A stretch of DNA of 64,000 nucleotides from Leucosporidium creatinivorum (GCA_001600635.1 BCKL01000008.1:352971-416970), one strand, 5' to 3'. Positions 10,323-21,883 are shown, numbered from the stretch's first letter. The notes: generated by a model from the letters alone, not told the origin. Translations and numbers: made by a program.

Positions 10323-11364
10323 ATGAGCTCCTCTACCATCTCCCCCTCCCTCCGCCTCCAAATTTCACAGCACACCCCCCTCCTCTTCACCCCCACCACG
10401 CACCAGCCCTTCCTCCCCCTCCCTCACCCCTCATTCCCCTCCCTTCTCTCCCTCACTCTCCCCCATCCCACCGACGCCCCCCACAAACTCCACACCCTTA
10501 ACCACCCCACCATCTACCCCAAGCTGCAAGGTCCTCCCTACCCCTACACACTCGCCGATTCGGTCGCCTGGGATGCCATGCTCTTGGGTCGGTGGGAGGT
10601 CTGTCTTGCGCATTGGGCGGAGGGGAGGTGGAAGGAGGGGATGGGGGAGTGCCCTTGTCCTGTTAGCTGTTTGAGGCTGGCGGGAGAGGGACAGGAGCAG
10701 GGAGAGGGAGTGTGGGTGGGCGATTTGGGCGTGTTTAGGTGGAGGTTTGAGGAAGTCGAGGAGGAGGATCTTAAGGAGAGGGAGAGAAGGTGTGAGGAGA
10801 ATGAGAAGAGAGTGGTAGGGGAGGAGGGGGTGGTGTGGAGCTTTGGCTGTTCGTTCCTTTGCCTCTTTCGTCTTCCTCTGCTCGGCACTCGAGCGCTCTT
10901 GGACTGACCGTCTCGCCCCCGTTCGCCCCCCATGAAACGCAACAGTCTTCCTCCACCCCTCCTTTCACTCCCTCGCCATCCCAACACACGCCCTCCGCGC
11001 CCTCCTCACAGAATGGTTCCTCCCCCCTCACTTGCTCGGCGCAAAAAAGATCCGCTCAGCTGCGTATGTGGGCAATGGAGCTAGTAGGCGGGTGCAGGAG
11101 AAATGCGGGATGCGCCTCGTCCCTCTTCCTACCTCCTCCTCCTCCTCGTCCTCTCCTCCCAAGCCCGCCGTCGAACCGATCGAGCCCACGACCTCGAACC
11201 TCGAGAATGAAGGCAGCGTGACCGCCGAGGACAAGGGGGAGGCAGAGGATGGGTTGACGTATATACACGATATCTCCGAATCCCGAGGAGGGGGACAGCA
11301 AGAGGTGTGGGTGTTTGAGTGGAAGGAGGCGAGGGATGGGGGGTTGGAGGCGAGGTTCTTGTGA
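10323..11364 (+). CDS. GNAT-family N-acetyltransferase
   Basis: The start is MSSSTISPSLRLQIS. One intron (about 10853-10950) joins the frame so that WSFG continues into FLHPSFHSLAIPTHALRALL. That is the helix region after the acetyl-CoA-binding loop in RimJ/RimL-type GNAT proteins. It is followed by KKIRSAAYVGNGASRRVQEK and CGM, which matches the usual N-x-x-S-x-x-x-x-E-K-x-G-(F/M) motif. The C-terminus is acidic with a Ser run and ends with VFEWKEARDGGLEARFL at 11364. Such enzymes transfer acetyl from acetyl-CoA to an amine; the substrate cannot be told from the sequence. Exon 1 encodes several low-complexity Pro/Leu/His stretches, so the N-terminal part is less certain. Confidence 0.75.
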
Positions 11365-11971
11365 AGCTGAGCTGCTGAGGAGGAGAGGGCGGGCGGTAGG
11401 GGTCAGTAGGGTACGGTATAAGACATATGAGATCCCTCCGAGACGCTCAACGGCGCCTCAGAACGAGCCAGCGCTCTGCTCGAGCCTTGAGAGCAGGTCT
11501 CGGCGATGGCAACTCGAGCGGATTGGAGCATCGTAGCGGCTCGCTGTCGACTTTGAGATCCGCCAGATATCTTCTGAAGAAGCTTGAGCTTCCTCCAGCG
11601 CCTGAAGTCACTCCACAACCTGAGGGATGAGCTCACGGCTCTGGCGTTCGACTTCGCAACTGGAAGGACCTGCCGAGCGCCGAGGGGAGAGGTCAGAAAG
11701 CTCGCAAGCGGCTGTAGCCCGTCAAGGTGGACACGGTATCGGTTGTAAAGCCTCTGAAGCTCCTTGCAGTCGATCAAAGTGCACCTCAAAGTGTTTCCTG
11801 ACCTTGGGAGACAGCGGCGGCTATTTCGCCTCTCGCCGTCCGCTCGCCTCTATTCCTCCTCCTCTTCACCTCGTCTCTCGCTTCGACACTCGCACAGCTG
11901 GACGAAAGGAAGCTTTACTACGACGAGAACCCCTCAACAAGCTACAGCACTCCCTTCGAAGCTCACACAAC
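11365..11971. promoter_or_regulatory. Upstream region of the F-box gene, with conserved promoter block
   Basis: The first part holds the right copy of the 150-bp repeat (11400-11549). From 11584 the sequence is duplicated exactly at 12645. The part from about 11780 to 11900 contains TGTTTCCTGACCTTGG followed by GACAGCGG, a block also found upstream of the F-box-like genes at 14895 and 40949, so it is probably a shared promoter or leader element. Confidence 0.6.
11400..11549 (+). repeat. 150-bp dispersed repeat, copy 2
   Basis: Matches the reverse complement of 6070-6218. The two copies enclose about 5.2 kb with the Edc/PNRC-like, hydrolase-like and GNAT genes. Confidence 0.85.
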
Positions 11972-12544
11972 ATGCCAGCCGCTCCTCCCTCCACGCTCAG
12001 CAAAACAACCCTCCCGACCGAGCTTGTTCAGCGCATCATCCGGCTCGCTCTACCTCCTCCTACCTTCACTCGCTACAAAGAGCGCTACGCCATCCTCCTG
12101 CAGCTCTGTCGAGTCTCCCGCATGTGGCGCGCGCTCGGACAGCAGGAGCTCTTCGCCCACGCCTGGATTCGCACGGCGCGCGATGCGGGTGTGTTCATGG
12201 AGGCGCAGGAGAGGATAGAGACCGCGACGGGCGCTTGGACGACCCCTCAATCGCTGTGGATCGACGCGCGAGAGGCGAGCAGCGGCATGGCGATCGCTTG
12301 GTCGAACTCGCGACTCTCCCTCCTCTTCGAAGCCTGCACGGGGATGAAGACTATCAGTATCGTGTCTAGGACTGCTGCCGGTCCCTTGAGCCCCTGCTAT
12401 GCACTCGACAGCGTCGCTAAGGGTAAGTCTATCGTTGCTGAACGGCCTCACAGCTCCCACTGATGCTATGCGCTCCCTACAGGACTGGTCGAGCTCACAA
12501 TGGACCACGTCCGAATCTCGCAATCCGCCGCCGTCGAGTTCACT
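11584..12544 (+). repeat. 961-bp direct duplicate, left copy
   Basis: Begins TTGAGCTTCCTCC and ends GTCGAGTTCACT. It matches 12645-13605 throughout by reading, and the offset is a constant 1061 bases. Most likely an overlap between contig ends or two haplotype copies, not biology. Confidence 0.9.
11972..12544 (+). CDS. F-box/LRR-like protein, partial at assembly gap
   Basis: The start MPAAPPSTLSKTTLPTELVQ leads into the F-box-like block LPTELVQRIIRLALP, then RYAILLQLCRVSRMW. An intron near 12424-12481 has good splice sites, and the gene runs into 100 Ns at 12545. Every base from 11584 to 12544 recurs at 12645-13605, where the gene continues to its end. This copy is therefore probably not a separate gene but the unmerged end of the left contig. 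Confidence 0.6.
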
Positions 12545-12644
12545 NNNNNNNNNNNNNNNNNNNNNNNNNNNNNNNNNNNNNNNNNNNNNNNNNNNNNNNN
12601 NNNNNNNNNNNNNNNNNNNNNNNNNNNNNNNNNNNNNNNNNNNN
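12545..12644. other. Assembly gap (100 N)
   Basis: One hundred N bases, the conventional size for a gap of unknown length. The 961 bases on its left (11584-12544) and right (12645-13605) appear identical. Confidence 0.98.
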
Positions 12645-13605
12645 TTGAGCTTCCTCCAGCGCCTGAAGTCACTCCACAACCTGAGGGATGAGCTCACGGC
12701 TCTGGCGTTCGACTTCGCAACTGGAAGGACCTGCCGAGCGCCGAGGGGAGAGGTCAGAAAGCTCGCAAGCGGCTGTAGCCCGTCAAGGTGGACACGGTAT
12801 CGGTTGTAAAGCCTCTGAAGCTCCTTGCAGTCGATCAAAGTGCACCTCAAAGTGTTTCCTGACCTTGGGAGACAGCGGCGGCTATTTCGCCTCTCGCCGT
12901 CCGCTCGCCTCTATTCCTCCTCCTCTTCACCTCGTCTCTCGCTTCGACACTCGCACAGCTGGACGAAAGGAAGCTTTACTACGACGAGAACCCCTCAACA
13001 AGCTACAGCACTCCCTTCGAAGCTCACACAACATGCCAGCCGCTCCTCCCTCCACGCTCAGCAAAACAACCCTCCCGACCGAGCTTGTTCAGCGCATCAT
13101 CCGGCTCGCTCTACCTCCTCCTACCTTCACTCGCTACAAAGAGCGCTACGCCATCCTCCTGCAGCTCTGTCGAGTCTCCCGCATGTGGCGCGCGCTCGGA
13201 CAGCAGGAGCTCTTCGCCCACGCCTGGATTCGCACGGCGCGCGATGCGGGTGTGTTCATGGAGGCGCAGGAGAGGATAGAGACCGCGACGGGCGCTTGGA
13301 CGACCCCTCAATCGCTGTGGATCGACGCGCGAGAGGCGAGCAGCGGCATGGCGATCGCTTGGTCGAACTCGCGACTCTCCCTCCTCTTCGAAGCCTGCAC
13401 GGGGATGAAGACTATCAGTATCGTGTCTAGGACTGCTGCCGGTCCCTTGAGCCCCTGCTATGCACTCGACAGCGTCGCTAAGGGTAAGTCTATCGTTGCT
13501 GAACGGCCTCACAGCTCCCACTGATGCTATGCGCTCCCTACAGGACTGGTCGAGCTCACAATGGACCACGTCCGAATCTCGCAATCCGCCGCCGTCGAGT
13601 TCACT
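12645..13605 (+). repeat. 961-bp direct duplicate, right copy
   Basis: Identical to 11584-12544. The base after it (13606) is a single N, exactly where the left copy stops at the gap. Confidence 0.9.
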
Positions 13606-14241
13606 NCTTTGCGACGCCTCATCCTCCGTTACTCTCTACTATCCGAACTCGGCATCCTCGACCCACGACGTTTCCCTCACCTCGAGAGCCTCACCGTCGT
13701 CGTGCGTGAAGGCGGAGCTGTCAACATAAGCCATCAAGTCGGCCGCTTACAAGAGCACATGGCAGCGCTCGCCCCACAACTCCGTGCGCTCTGCCTATGG
13801 GTCTACCTTCCCGACGTCGACGACGACCGCGACCTGCTCGACGAGCTTCCCACCACCTTCTGGGAATGCTTCCAAAACCTCGACCGCCTCGTAATCGATT
13901 TTGATCGCCACCAAATCCTTCGCCACCTCTCCTCGCCCCTGCAATACCTTCGCCTCCGTTCCGGCGCCACGAGACTGGGCTCTGTCCAGCCTCTCATCGA
14001 CCTCTTCAACGAGGCTCACCCCTCTCTCGCCAAGCTCGGAACGCTCGACATACCTTCCGACCCTTCCTGCACTACAGACCCCTCGAGCTGCGGCGTCGCA
14101 CCAGAATCGCTCGCCGAGCTTGCCGAGCGAGCCTCACTACGCACATTGTGCAAGGAGAGAACTATCAAGCTGCTGGAGACGAAGGCCTTCGAATCCAACT
14201 CCTCACTGACCTCTCTGGGAGATGCGAAGAAGGTTTGGTGA
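13033..14241 (+). CDS. F-box/LRR-like protein (subfamily I)
   Basis: Two exons: exon 1 from 13033 (MPAAPPSTLSKTTLP), an intron at about 13485-13543, and exon 2 to the stop at 14239. The N-terminus has LPTELVQRIIRLALPPP and RYAILLQLCRVSRMWRAL, which fit an F-box-like module (LPxE-I/L...I...L, then a helix with C and W). The rest has irregular leucine-rich segments such as LRRLILRYSLLSELG, PHLESLTVVV and LQYLRLRS. F-box proteins usually link a substrate to an SCF ubiquitin ligase through Skp1; here both Skp1 binding and the substrate are inference. One N at 13606 falls in a codon of exon 2. It is a paralogue of the genes at 14895 and 40949 and shares their promoter block. Confidence 0.7.
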
Positions 14242-14894
14242 GTCTTTCGCTCGTCTGAGGAGCTCGCTGCTCTGCGCCGAGCTGACTTCTTAAGCCTTTC
14301 CAGAGTCGGCGAAGGAACATTGAGAGAAAGGTGCTTGATGATCGAATGTGTTACTGCTGATACGAGCTGTCTTGGTCGTGCAATACTCGCTTTGTCTCGG
14401 CGTGGTCGAGCTGTTGAGGAGAGCGCCGAGCGAGAGGCGAGAGACTAGAGTAGCCTGAGATGGACAGTTTCGCTTGTGTTGAGGAGCGAGATAATCAAGA
14501 CTCCCTCTGGACGCCGATTTGGACCAGAGAGCCGAGTGACGGGGCAGAGTTGACCGCTTGAACGAGCGCTCAGCGATGGCTGTTCGCCTCGGTTTGCAGG
14601 TCTGGCGAACGGCCAAGTGAAGCTGGGAAAGCTGTAGGGCGAAGTTGAGGTATCTTGTATCATCTGTTGAGCTGTCCAGGGTCTATGCTCGACCTTGGCT
14701 GCACCTCAATCTGTTTCCTGACCTTGGACGACAGCGGGCGACATGCCTCTCTGGACTCTTTCACCTCTCTTTCTCCTCGACTTCACCTCGTTCTCGCTTC
14801 GTCTCTCGTACAGCTGGACAGGTCGAAGCTCAGGACAACTAGCACCGCTCAGCAACCTACAGCAACCCCCCTCGAAGCTTGCTGCTTTACCGGG
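14242..14894. promoter_or_regulatory. Upstream region with duplicated promoter module (copy at 40625-40948)
   Basis: From about 14572 to 14880 this matches 40625-40930 on the same strand. Shared pieces include GATGGCTGTTCGCCTCGG, TATCTTGTATCATCTGTTG and TGTTTCCTGACCTTGG. The module ends just before the ATG of each F-box-like gene. The 14242-14570 part has no recognised feature. Confidence 0.75.
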
Positions 14895-16107
14895 ATGGAC
14901 AACTCAGTCCAAGCTCAGTCCCCTCCTCCCGCCCAGCTCGACGTCGAAGCTCCCCGCCAGCTCCCCTCGCTCCCCATCGAAATCCTGCAGCGTATCATCC
15001 AACTCGCCCTCCCCCGACTCTCCTTCAAGACGTTCCGAGAGCGCTACGACATCCTTCTCAACTGCTGTCGCGTCAACAAACTCTGGGCGGCGCTGGCGCA
15101 ACGAGAGCTCTACAGACATGTCTGGCTTAACCACGAGGTCGCAGGAGATGCTTTCCTCCGAAGCCACAGTGCACCGCTCGCCGAGAGGATGGAGTCGCTC
15201 CGTCTGAACGAGGAGCACAAATCGCCCGGCGTCAAGACCGCCGCGATGAACAGCCTCGTGGACATGCTGCCGGGTCCGAGGGAGTTGCACCTCATCACGA
15301 AACCTGGGGGGTCCGGCGACTTCCTCGTCCTCGATCTGGGTGCACTGTCGAAGCGCTGTCGAGGCGAGTCCCGCCGAGCTAGGTTCGGCGCAGCGGACTG
15401 ATCCGTCGCACCCTACAGAACTCGAAGTCTTGGTGATGGACTACTGCAAATTCGACCCGGATCCAGCTCACGCCGCCTTGCAGCTCCCAGCATTGCGCCA
15501 TCTTGCCCTCTCCTACCTGTACATCGCTTCCGACTTCGCTTCGATCTTAGCCAAGGCCGACCTGCCTCAATTGGAGTCGCTGGTCCTGGTGCTTGGAAAT
15601 CAGGTCTTGCGAGACGAAATGGGGACTCTCACGGCCGCCCTTGCACGCCATGCGCCTCGCCTCAAGGTCTTCACGCTCTCCTTCATCGACGACGAAGACC
15701 AGTACCCGTTATCTGACAGCTTCTGGTCCTCCCTCACCGCCCTCGAAGCTCTCACACTCGACCACAGCTACGACATTCGCTCGGTCCTCCCCCATCTTAC
15801 GCCGACGCTCCGCCGCCTGCAGATTCGACCTCCCTTCCTCCGATCTGACTCCCCTCTCACCTTCGAGTACTTGAGCAAGGCTCTCAAGGTCTCCGCGCCA
15901 TGCCTCCAGTTCGTCAAAGAAATCATCCTACCTCCGGCCGAGCTATCCCCGCAGGAAAGCCCGAACGGATCACCTTCGGCGACGATTTGCGAGGGGAGGA
16001 TTGAGCTTGAGACGATCTGTCTACAGCTCGGCTTGGAGGTGATCACGGTGCCTAGTTTCCGTAACGAGGATTTCATGGATCACTTGGAGAATGCCTTGAC
16101 GTTCTAG
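14895..16107 (+). CDS. F-box/LRR-like protein (subfamily I)
   Basis: Exon 1 is 14895-15363 (MDNSVQAQSPPPAQLD) and exon 2 is 15419-16107. The intron has a GC donor (GCGAGT) and a normal AG; with it the frame reads CRELEVLVMDY. The N-terminal F-box-like module is LPSLPIEILQRIIQLALP, RERYDILLNCCRVNKLWAAL and RELYRHVW. Leucine-rich segments follow (LRHLALSYLYI, PQLESLVLVLG, LKVFTLSF, LEALTLDHSY). The C-terminus is ENALTF. The first 75 residues or so and the upstream module are much closer to the gene at 40949 than the middle is, where the two proteins differ strongly. Role as an SCF substrate adaptor is inferred from the N-terminal module only. Confidence 0.75.
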
Positions 16108-16531
16108 TGAGCTTACGGTGTCGATTCTCTCAGCTTGCCTCGCTGACCTTCTTCGCCGTCCAGAGCTGATCGCCGGTCGTGACATGTGTGAGAGACGGAG
16201 TCAGCCGCTGTACCTATGAAATTCCTGCTAGGTACTCGGACCGAGCGAGAGGTTCTCTGAGGAGCAGACCGGGCGCCTAGTGAAGCCTGAGTGCAAGTGC
16301 CCGTCGAAAGCCAAGCTTCTTGCCGAGACGAGTCACGAGCAGGAAGTGGAGAGTACGCTAGGCAGGGAGCGTTCGGCCGGGAGCATGATTGCGGCTGCTC
16401 GACAACGCGTTGCTTAGCTGGACACGATTTTCAGGGAAGATCGGCCTCTCCTTCGACACTCTCACCAGCGATTGAAGCAACAAGCTATCAGACGTTTGCA
16501 AGCGAACTATAGGAAAGCGAACAAGCTATAC
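16108..16531. other. Convergent intergenic region
   Basis: Separates the stop of the F-box-like gene from the stop of the SANTA-domain gene. I see no gene or clear repeat; short open frames have no recognisable motif. Confidence 0.5.
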
Positions 16532-19500
16532 TCAATCGGAGAAGCTCCAGCCATCCTCCTTCGCCTCCCTCGCAACTCGAACCTCGCCCAGCCCCTCCCA
16601 GCTCGCGCCGTCCGCCCAGCGAGGAAGAGACTTGCTTAGTTGACCCTTGGCGGCGGAGGAGAGATTGGTGGGTTGCGTGCGGTGAGGACGAGAGGGCTTG
16701 GGCTTGGATTTGGGCGAAGGAGCGGGAGGGGAGGGAGCCTTGGACTTGGTCTTGCGAGCGCCGGAAGATTTGGTTTTGCGTTTGACGGGGACCTCGATCT
16801 CCTCCTGTTCACCCTCCTCGGCGACATCCTCCTCCGAGTCGGCGACCAGCATGCGCGCCTTCTTCCTCCCGCTCCCACGCTCCTTCGACGTCGCTCGCGG
16901 GGCCTCCTCTTCCTCGGCTTCCTCCGTCGCAGACCTCTTCTTCCCGCTCTGCAAGCTCTCCAAAGCACGGTCGAGCTTCCACCATCCGTCGGTACTCTTC
17001 CTCGCGCGTTGTGGTCGTCCGTTCGCGCTCGTTTGCGAATCGCTGACGATGGACGAGGGGGTCGCAGGTCGAGCTGAGTGGGTGATGGAGGATTTGCGCT
17101 TGGCAGAGGAGGTGGTGGACTTCTTGTCGGAGCGAGAGCGAGACGTGCTGGAAGGGAGGGCAGGTCGGCGAGAGTTCGAGCTGAGAGCGCGGGAGATGGC
17201 GAGGGAACGAGGGGGTGGGGCGGAGGGGGTGCGCTTGGGTGATGGAGCCGAGGGACCGAGAGTGAAGTCGTCCTCGTCCTCGTCGTCGTCGTCGACGTTC
17301 TGGGCCTCGGAAGTCGGCTCCTGCTGTCGAGTAGGCGCCTCGCTGTCGCCGTCCTCCTCCTCATCGTCGAACACGACCGCCTTAGCTTTGCCCTTGCCCT
17401 TCTTCTTCCCCGCCTTGGGACGCTTCTGGGGTCGAGCTTCCTCAGGCGAGGTCGAACGATCCCTGGACGCCTCCGGAGCAGGCGAGTCCTCCTTCTCGGT
17501 TTCATCCACCGAGTCGACGACGCGAGTCGAGCGCTTCGTCAAACGACTGCGCTTCCTGGGTGACTTGACTGGCGATGAGTTGGCGTGGAGTGGCGGGGGA
17601 GGCGAAGGAGAACGAGCGTCGACGGCTGGGCGCCGAGGGGACGGGTTAATGGGGACTTCCTCCTGCTCTTGAGCGTCGTCGTCTTCGACCGCCTCGGCGA
17701 GTTGACTCTGCTCCAGGGCCTCCTCCTCGTCATTTGACTCGACAACGCGAGCTCTGCGCTTGCCTCGGCTCTTGCTGCTGGCGGCTGGTTTGGCGATAGA
17801 GACCTCGACCTCCTTCGGCTGAACCTCGAGAAGCTCGGGCGTGGTGGCCTTCTCGATGGACGGCGGGATCTCGCTCGGAGCGTCGACCTCGGCCTGGGGC
17901 TCGACGGCTACATCTCCGTTGACCTCGGGCAGGAACTCCTGCTCAGTCTCGGCGATGACGGACTGCGAGTCGGGCGCAGTAGCAGCGAGGTGGGTGAGAG
18001 CGGCGGAAGGGGCAGGAGGGGCGGGAGGCTGGGTTGATTTGGGGCGCGCTCGTCGGCGAACGACAATATCGACGTAGGGCTCCAGCCGGGGCTTGCGAGG
18101 CGAGGCGGTGGTGTGTCGAGGTCGAGGGGACGCGACGGCGGGAGGTGGTGGCGTGGCATGGGGAGGAGGGCGAGGAACTGGTTGAGCGCCCGGCACCGAC
18201 TGTGCGTGACGGAGCAGAGCGAAAGCAGTCAGCAAACTGCTCCTTCTCGCTATTGCGAACGAAAGCGTTCGAATGCTCACCTCGGCCTGCTCCTGCGCCT
18301 CGGCTGCTCGACAACCCAACGACGTGGAAGCGACGGGAGACGGTTGGAAAGGCGAAGCGACGACGCTGGCTGCCTTCCCCGACGAGCGAGGAGAAGCGAT
18401 GGCGGCGGCCTTCTTCGGCGAAGCCAGCTTGGCGGCCGGCGACGGGGGAGGCTTCGATCCCTTCTTGCGAGCGGGCATCTCGACTTCGACCACGAAGGAA
18501 GTCGATTTCTTGAGCGCTCGAGGCTTCTTGGCGGACGTAGTCGCTGGCTGTTCGACGATCTCGGCGGCGGGAGCGAGGGAGGGAGTGTCGGTAGGGACGG
18601 GCGACGCGTGTCTGGAGGAGGCGTAGTCAACTGTAGCGGCGTTGTCTTCCGTGTCGGTAGGGTCGATCGTCGCGAGAAGAGAGAGGAGCCCAGCTGGGCG
18701 AGCCGAGCCATCGTCGTCGGTCGTCGAAGCCTGTCCTCGCGAGAGTGGCGCTTCGGCGCCCTCTTCCTCAAGCGTGCCATCTACGGCGAGAGGGTGATCG
18801 CCATCCCTAGTGGGAGACTGGTATGCCTGAATCATGGCATCGTCTTCCATGCGTTCCGAGGTAAGGACTGGGGCGGGCGAGCCTTCGTCGAAAGCACTGG
18901 GCTCGGCGGTCTCGTCGCGGTATAAGGCTGCGAAGGCGGCGACGCTGGCTTGGGAAGTTTGCGAGTCCTCCTGCTCGCTCGCTGCGTTGTTGTCGATGAG
19001 CGGTGGCGACCTTTGCTCCTCTGCGACGGTAGCTTTTGGCTGGGGAGAAGGCGAACGAGGGAGTGGGCTGGCGGGACGTTGGTCGTCCTGAGGTTGCTCG
19101 TCGACGGGGTGGGGCTCGAAATGTCGCTCCTCAGTAAGCTGCTCGCCGCTCTGAAGCGTCTGTTGGTCGAGGGGTTGCTCGTCAAGAGGTTGCGGAGAAG
19201 GCTGCTCGGCGGAAGGCTGGTCGAGGCGAGGCTGGACGTCGAGAGGGTGATCCTCGACGGGAGGCTCCTCGAGGGGGTGAGGCTGAGATGAAGGCTGTAG
19301 GTCGTCGACCTGGTCTTCTGACTCGAGCTTGGGCGGGATCTCGAGCACTGGGGCGGGGCTGGACCTCGGCGACTCGGCAACGACCTCCTCCTCCTCCGCC
19401 GGCACGACTTGCGAAGACCTCGGCTCCTCCTCGACGACGTCCAGCTCGTGCCGATCTCGTCCGTCCCACCTATCTCTGAGCAGCGACTCCTCGACAGCAA

Positions 19501-21608
19501 CCTCGCTCGCCGTTTCTGCCGTGGCCGACCTTCCTCGCAATTGGCCGCCTCGACCCTCCGCATCGTCGGCGATGAACTGGACGACGTCGTTGGCGAAGTT
19601 GTCCACCGAGTCAACCTCGGAGTCCTGGTACATAGCTCCGAAGCTCGTCATGGTCGGCTCGAACTGTGGCGAGACGTCGGAGCCGAGGAAGGAGGCGACT
19701 GGCGGAGGAGTGGTGGCTCGCTCGGCGCTGGGCGACTCGGGAACGACTTGAGGTTCGACATTACCTGTAGGAGTTCGAGTCAGCGGGTGAATTCGCTGGG
19801 AGCGCGAGAACAGGCTCACGAGGAGGAGGCGTGGTAGAACGAGCGCCGTTCTCGATCGCCGGCGGAGCTTGAGAACCAACGACGGTGGCCTCGACGTCCA
19901 TCGTGGTCCCTTCAGCCGAGTCATCGACGAGCGATGGTTGGTGAGCCGTCGTGAGTGTTGCCGTGGGGTCGGCGTCGGGCCTGGATGCGAAGGCAAAGGG
20001 TGCGCCGAGCGAAGCCGGGGAGTGAGGCGCGAGGGAGGTCGACGACGGGACTGGGGAGGGCTCTCGATGGAGCTCCATGTTGTCCGCTACGATAAAGAGG
20101 AAAGTCAGCCCTCGAGCTGGGAACAGGAAGAACCGTAGCAAAGCTTACAGGCTCCCGGACTCGTCGCTACAAACGCTTCGAGGGTGTCGAGGAAGCTCAT
20201 CGGTTGCTGAGGCATGTCGAGCTTCAACTCGCCTTCCTCCTTCTCAGCCTCCTGCTCGACAGCTCCAGGCTCGACAATGGCGTCGCTTGCGACCACCTCA
20301 GCTTGAGGATCCTCTTTCAGCGACCCATCAAGCTCGCCTCTTTGCTCTTCTGTCGCCTGGGCTGCGCCAGCCTGCAAAGTATCGACCTCTTGACTGGAGG
20401 CGACTCCGGCTCCCTCGTCTTCCGTACCGACCTGGGCGTTCGCTTCGGTCGAGCTCGTCTCGGCGACGACTTCGATGGGCGCAGGCTGTTGGTCGCGAGC
20501 TGCGGCAGAGGGTGTCGCGAGGGTCACGGTGATCCTGGAGTCGGGCGGAGGAGTGACGACGTGTGGGGAGGGTAGATATGAGGGGGAGGGAGCGTCTCGT
20601 GGAAGCGGCGCCGAGCCGTCAGAGAGTGCGGAAGCGTCGTCGACGGGCGGAGACTTGCGGAGTGCAGGTATTGGTTCGTCGGTAGCTGGAGAAGGGTCCT
20701 CGGTGGCAGAAGGAGGAGCTTCTGGGTGGAGAGGTGGCGAGGAGGCGGTCCGAGCGCTCGGAGTCGGAGGCACGACCTTGTCGTCGAGGATGGGGGGCGG
20801 GAGGTGGTCGAGGTGGGGGAGAGAAGTTGGAGGGTCTTCCTCCTGCTCGTGCATACTAGTGCCGTTAGTGCCGACTTGCGCAGCGCCATTCGGTCGCTGA
20901 ACGGGCGGTTTCTTCATCGACTCGGCCTCTTCCACTTCCTCCGCATCCTCGTCGTACTCCGCGTCACGATCCTTCCTCGGCAGCGGCTCCTCCTCGTCGA
21001 TTTCTGGCTCCTTGCGAAGGTCGAGCACCGCAGCGAGCTGCTTGATGGTGCTCGGCGCTCCTTCCGGCCGCTTGTAGCCTGTGCCGAGGTCGAAGAGGGA
21101 TTCGGGGAGTGCTTCGTCGTCCGATTCGACGTCTGCTGGTAGGGCTTGGGGCGATAGGTCTGGCGAAGGAGGTCGACTGGAGCCGGGAGGGAGGAGAGCG
21201 AGTGGGAGAGTTGCGAGAGCGTAGATCGAGTTGGCCAGGCCTAGCAGCAGCATCCAGGCGGGCGGGACACCCTTGGAGAAGCCTGTAGTGACTGGCTCGG
21301 GTACTCCTGTAGCGTAGAGTCGAGGCGTCAGCTCTTTCGATACGCGTCGCGACAGCTTCAGATGGGACCAGCTACTCACCTGCTTGCCTAGCCCGAGCTA
21401 CATCGCATGGTCCAGCTAGCTCGACCAGTGTACCGTCCTCCTTGACGAACTGCTCCAACGAGATGCGCTCGGCGACGGTGTGAGAGCGAAGCGGCGCCTT
21501 GCTGCTGCTGCTCGAAGCGTGACCTCGCCCCCAAGCGACGACGGTCCAGGTGTCGTCTAGCAGCTGGAAAGTGAAGAACCAGTCGTGTAGCAGGATAGGC
21601 TCCGGCAT
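16532..21608 (-). CDS. SANTA-domain protein, candidate KNL2/Mis18BP1-like centromere factor
   Basis: Five exons (21608-21380, 21306-20149, 20086-19820, 19764-18281, 18199-16532) add to 4806 nt, 1601 residues plus stop. Residues 1-95 carry LLHDWFFTFQLLDDTWTVVA, RSHTVAERIS, LVELAGPCDV and GFSKGVPPAW. This order (DW, V-x-G, HS/T-x-x-I-x-x-R, Y/V-x-L-x-G, F-x-x-GxP-x-W) is that of SANTA domains. A long acidic, Pro/Ser-rich, disordered body with basic patches follows. About 155 residues before the end is GRPQRARKSTDGWW; its R, R and final WW have the spacing of the CENP-C motif (RRSxRxxxxPxx[YF]W), though Pro is replaced. SANTA plus CENP-C-like motif is the make-up of KNL2, which helps load CENP-A. 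The last residues (LPRWADGASWEGLGEV) are distinctive but unknown to me. Confidence 0.6.
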
Positions 21609-21699
21609 CCTGAGGCGAGAGGCGAAGTCGAAGAGAATCGAGAGAAGAGGGGGGAAGTCAAGAGGCGCGTCGAGCTGCTCCCTCTGACTTACCCTCCGA
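21609..21699. promoter_or_regulatory. Short promoter space of the SANTA-domain gene, next to the left repeat arm
   Basis: Only about 90 bp separate the SANTA gene ATG (21608) from the outer end of the inverted-repeat arm at about 21700. Its promoter must therefore overlap the arm. Confidence 0.5.
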
Positions 21700-21883
21700 C
21701 TACTTCCTGCTCGTTTCTCGTTCACCCAACAGCTTTCGAAGGACTGTATCCGTCCATGTAGCTTACTGCTCGCCCGACGACTGCGGTGCAGGGTCCGCGC
21801 TGTGTTCGCTCCTCGTTGCCCTTCGCCGACGCTTTCGCTCTTGCTCTCTCGCTTCTCACTCGACTTGCACCTACTTGAACAAC

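Noticed and set aside
16640-17672. Long plus-strand frames opposite the SANTA-domain gene
   Set aside because: They mirror the low-complexity acidic coding sequence on the other strand and have no splice structure or domain of their own.
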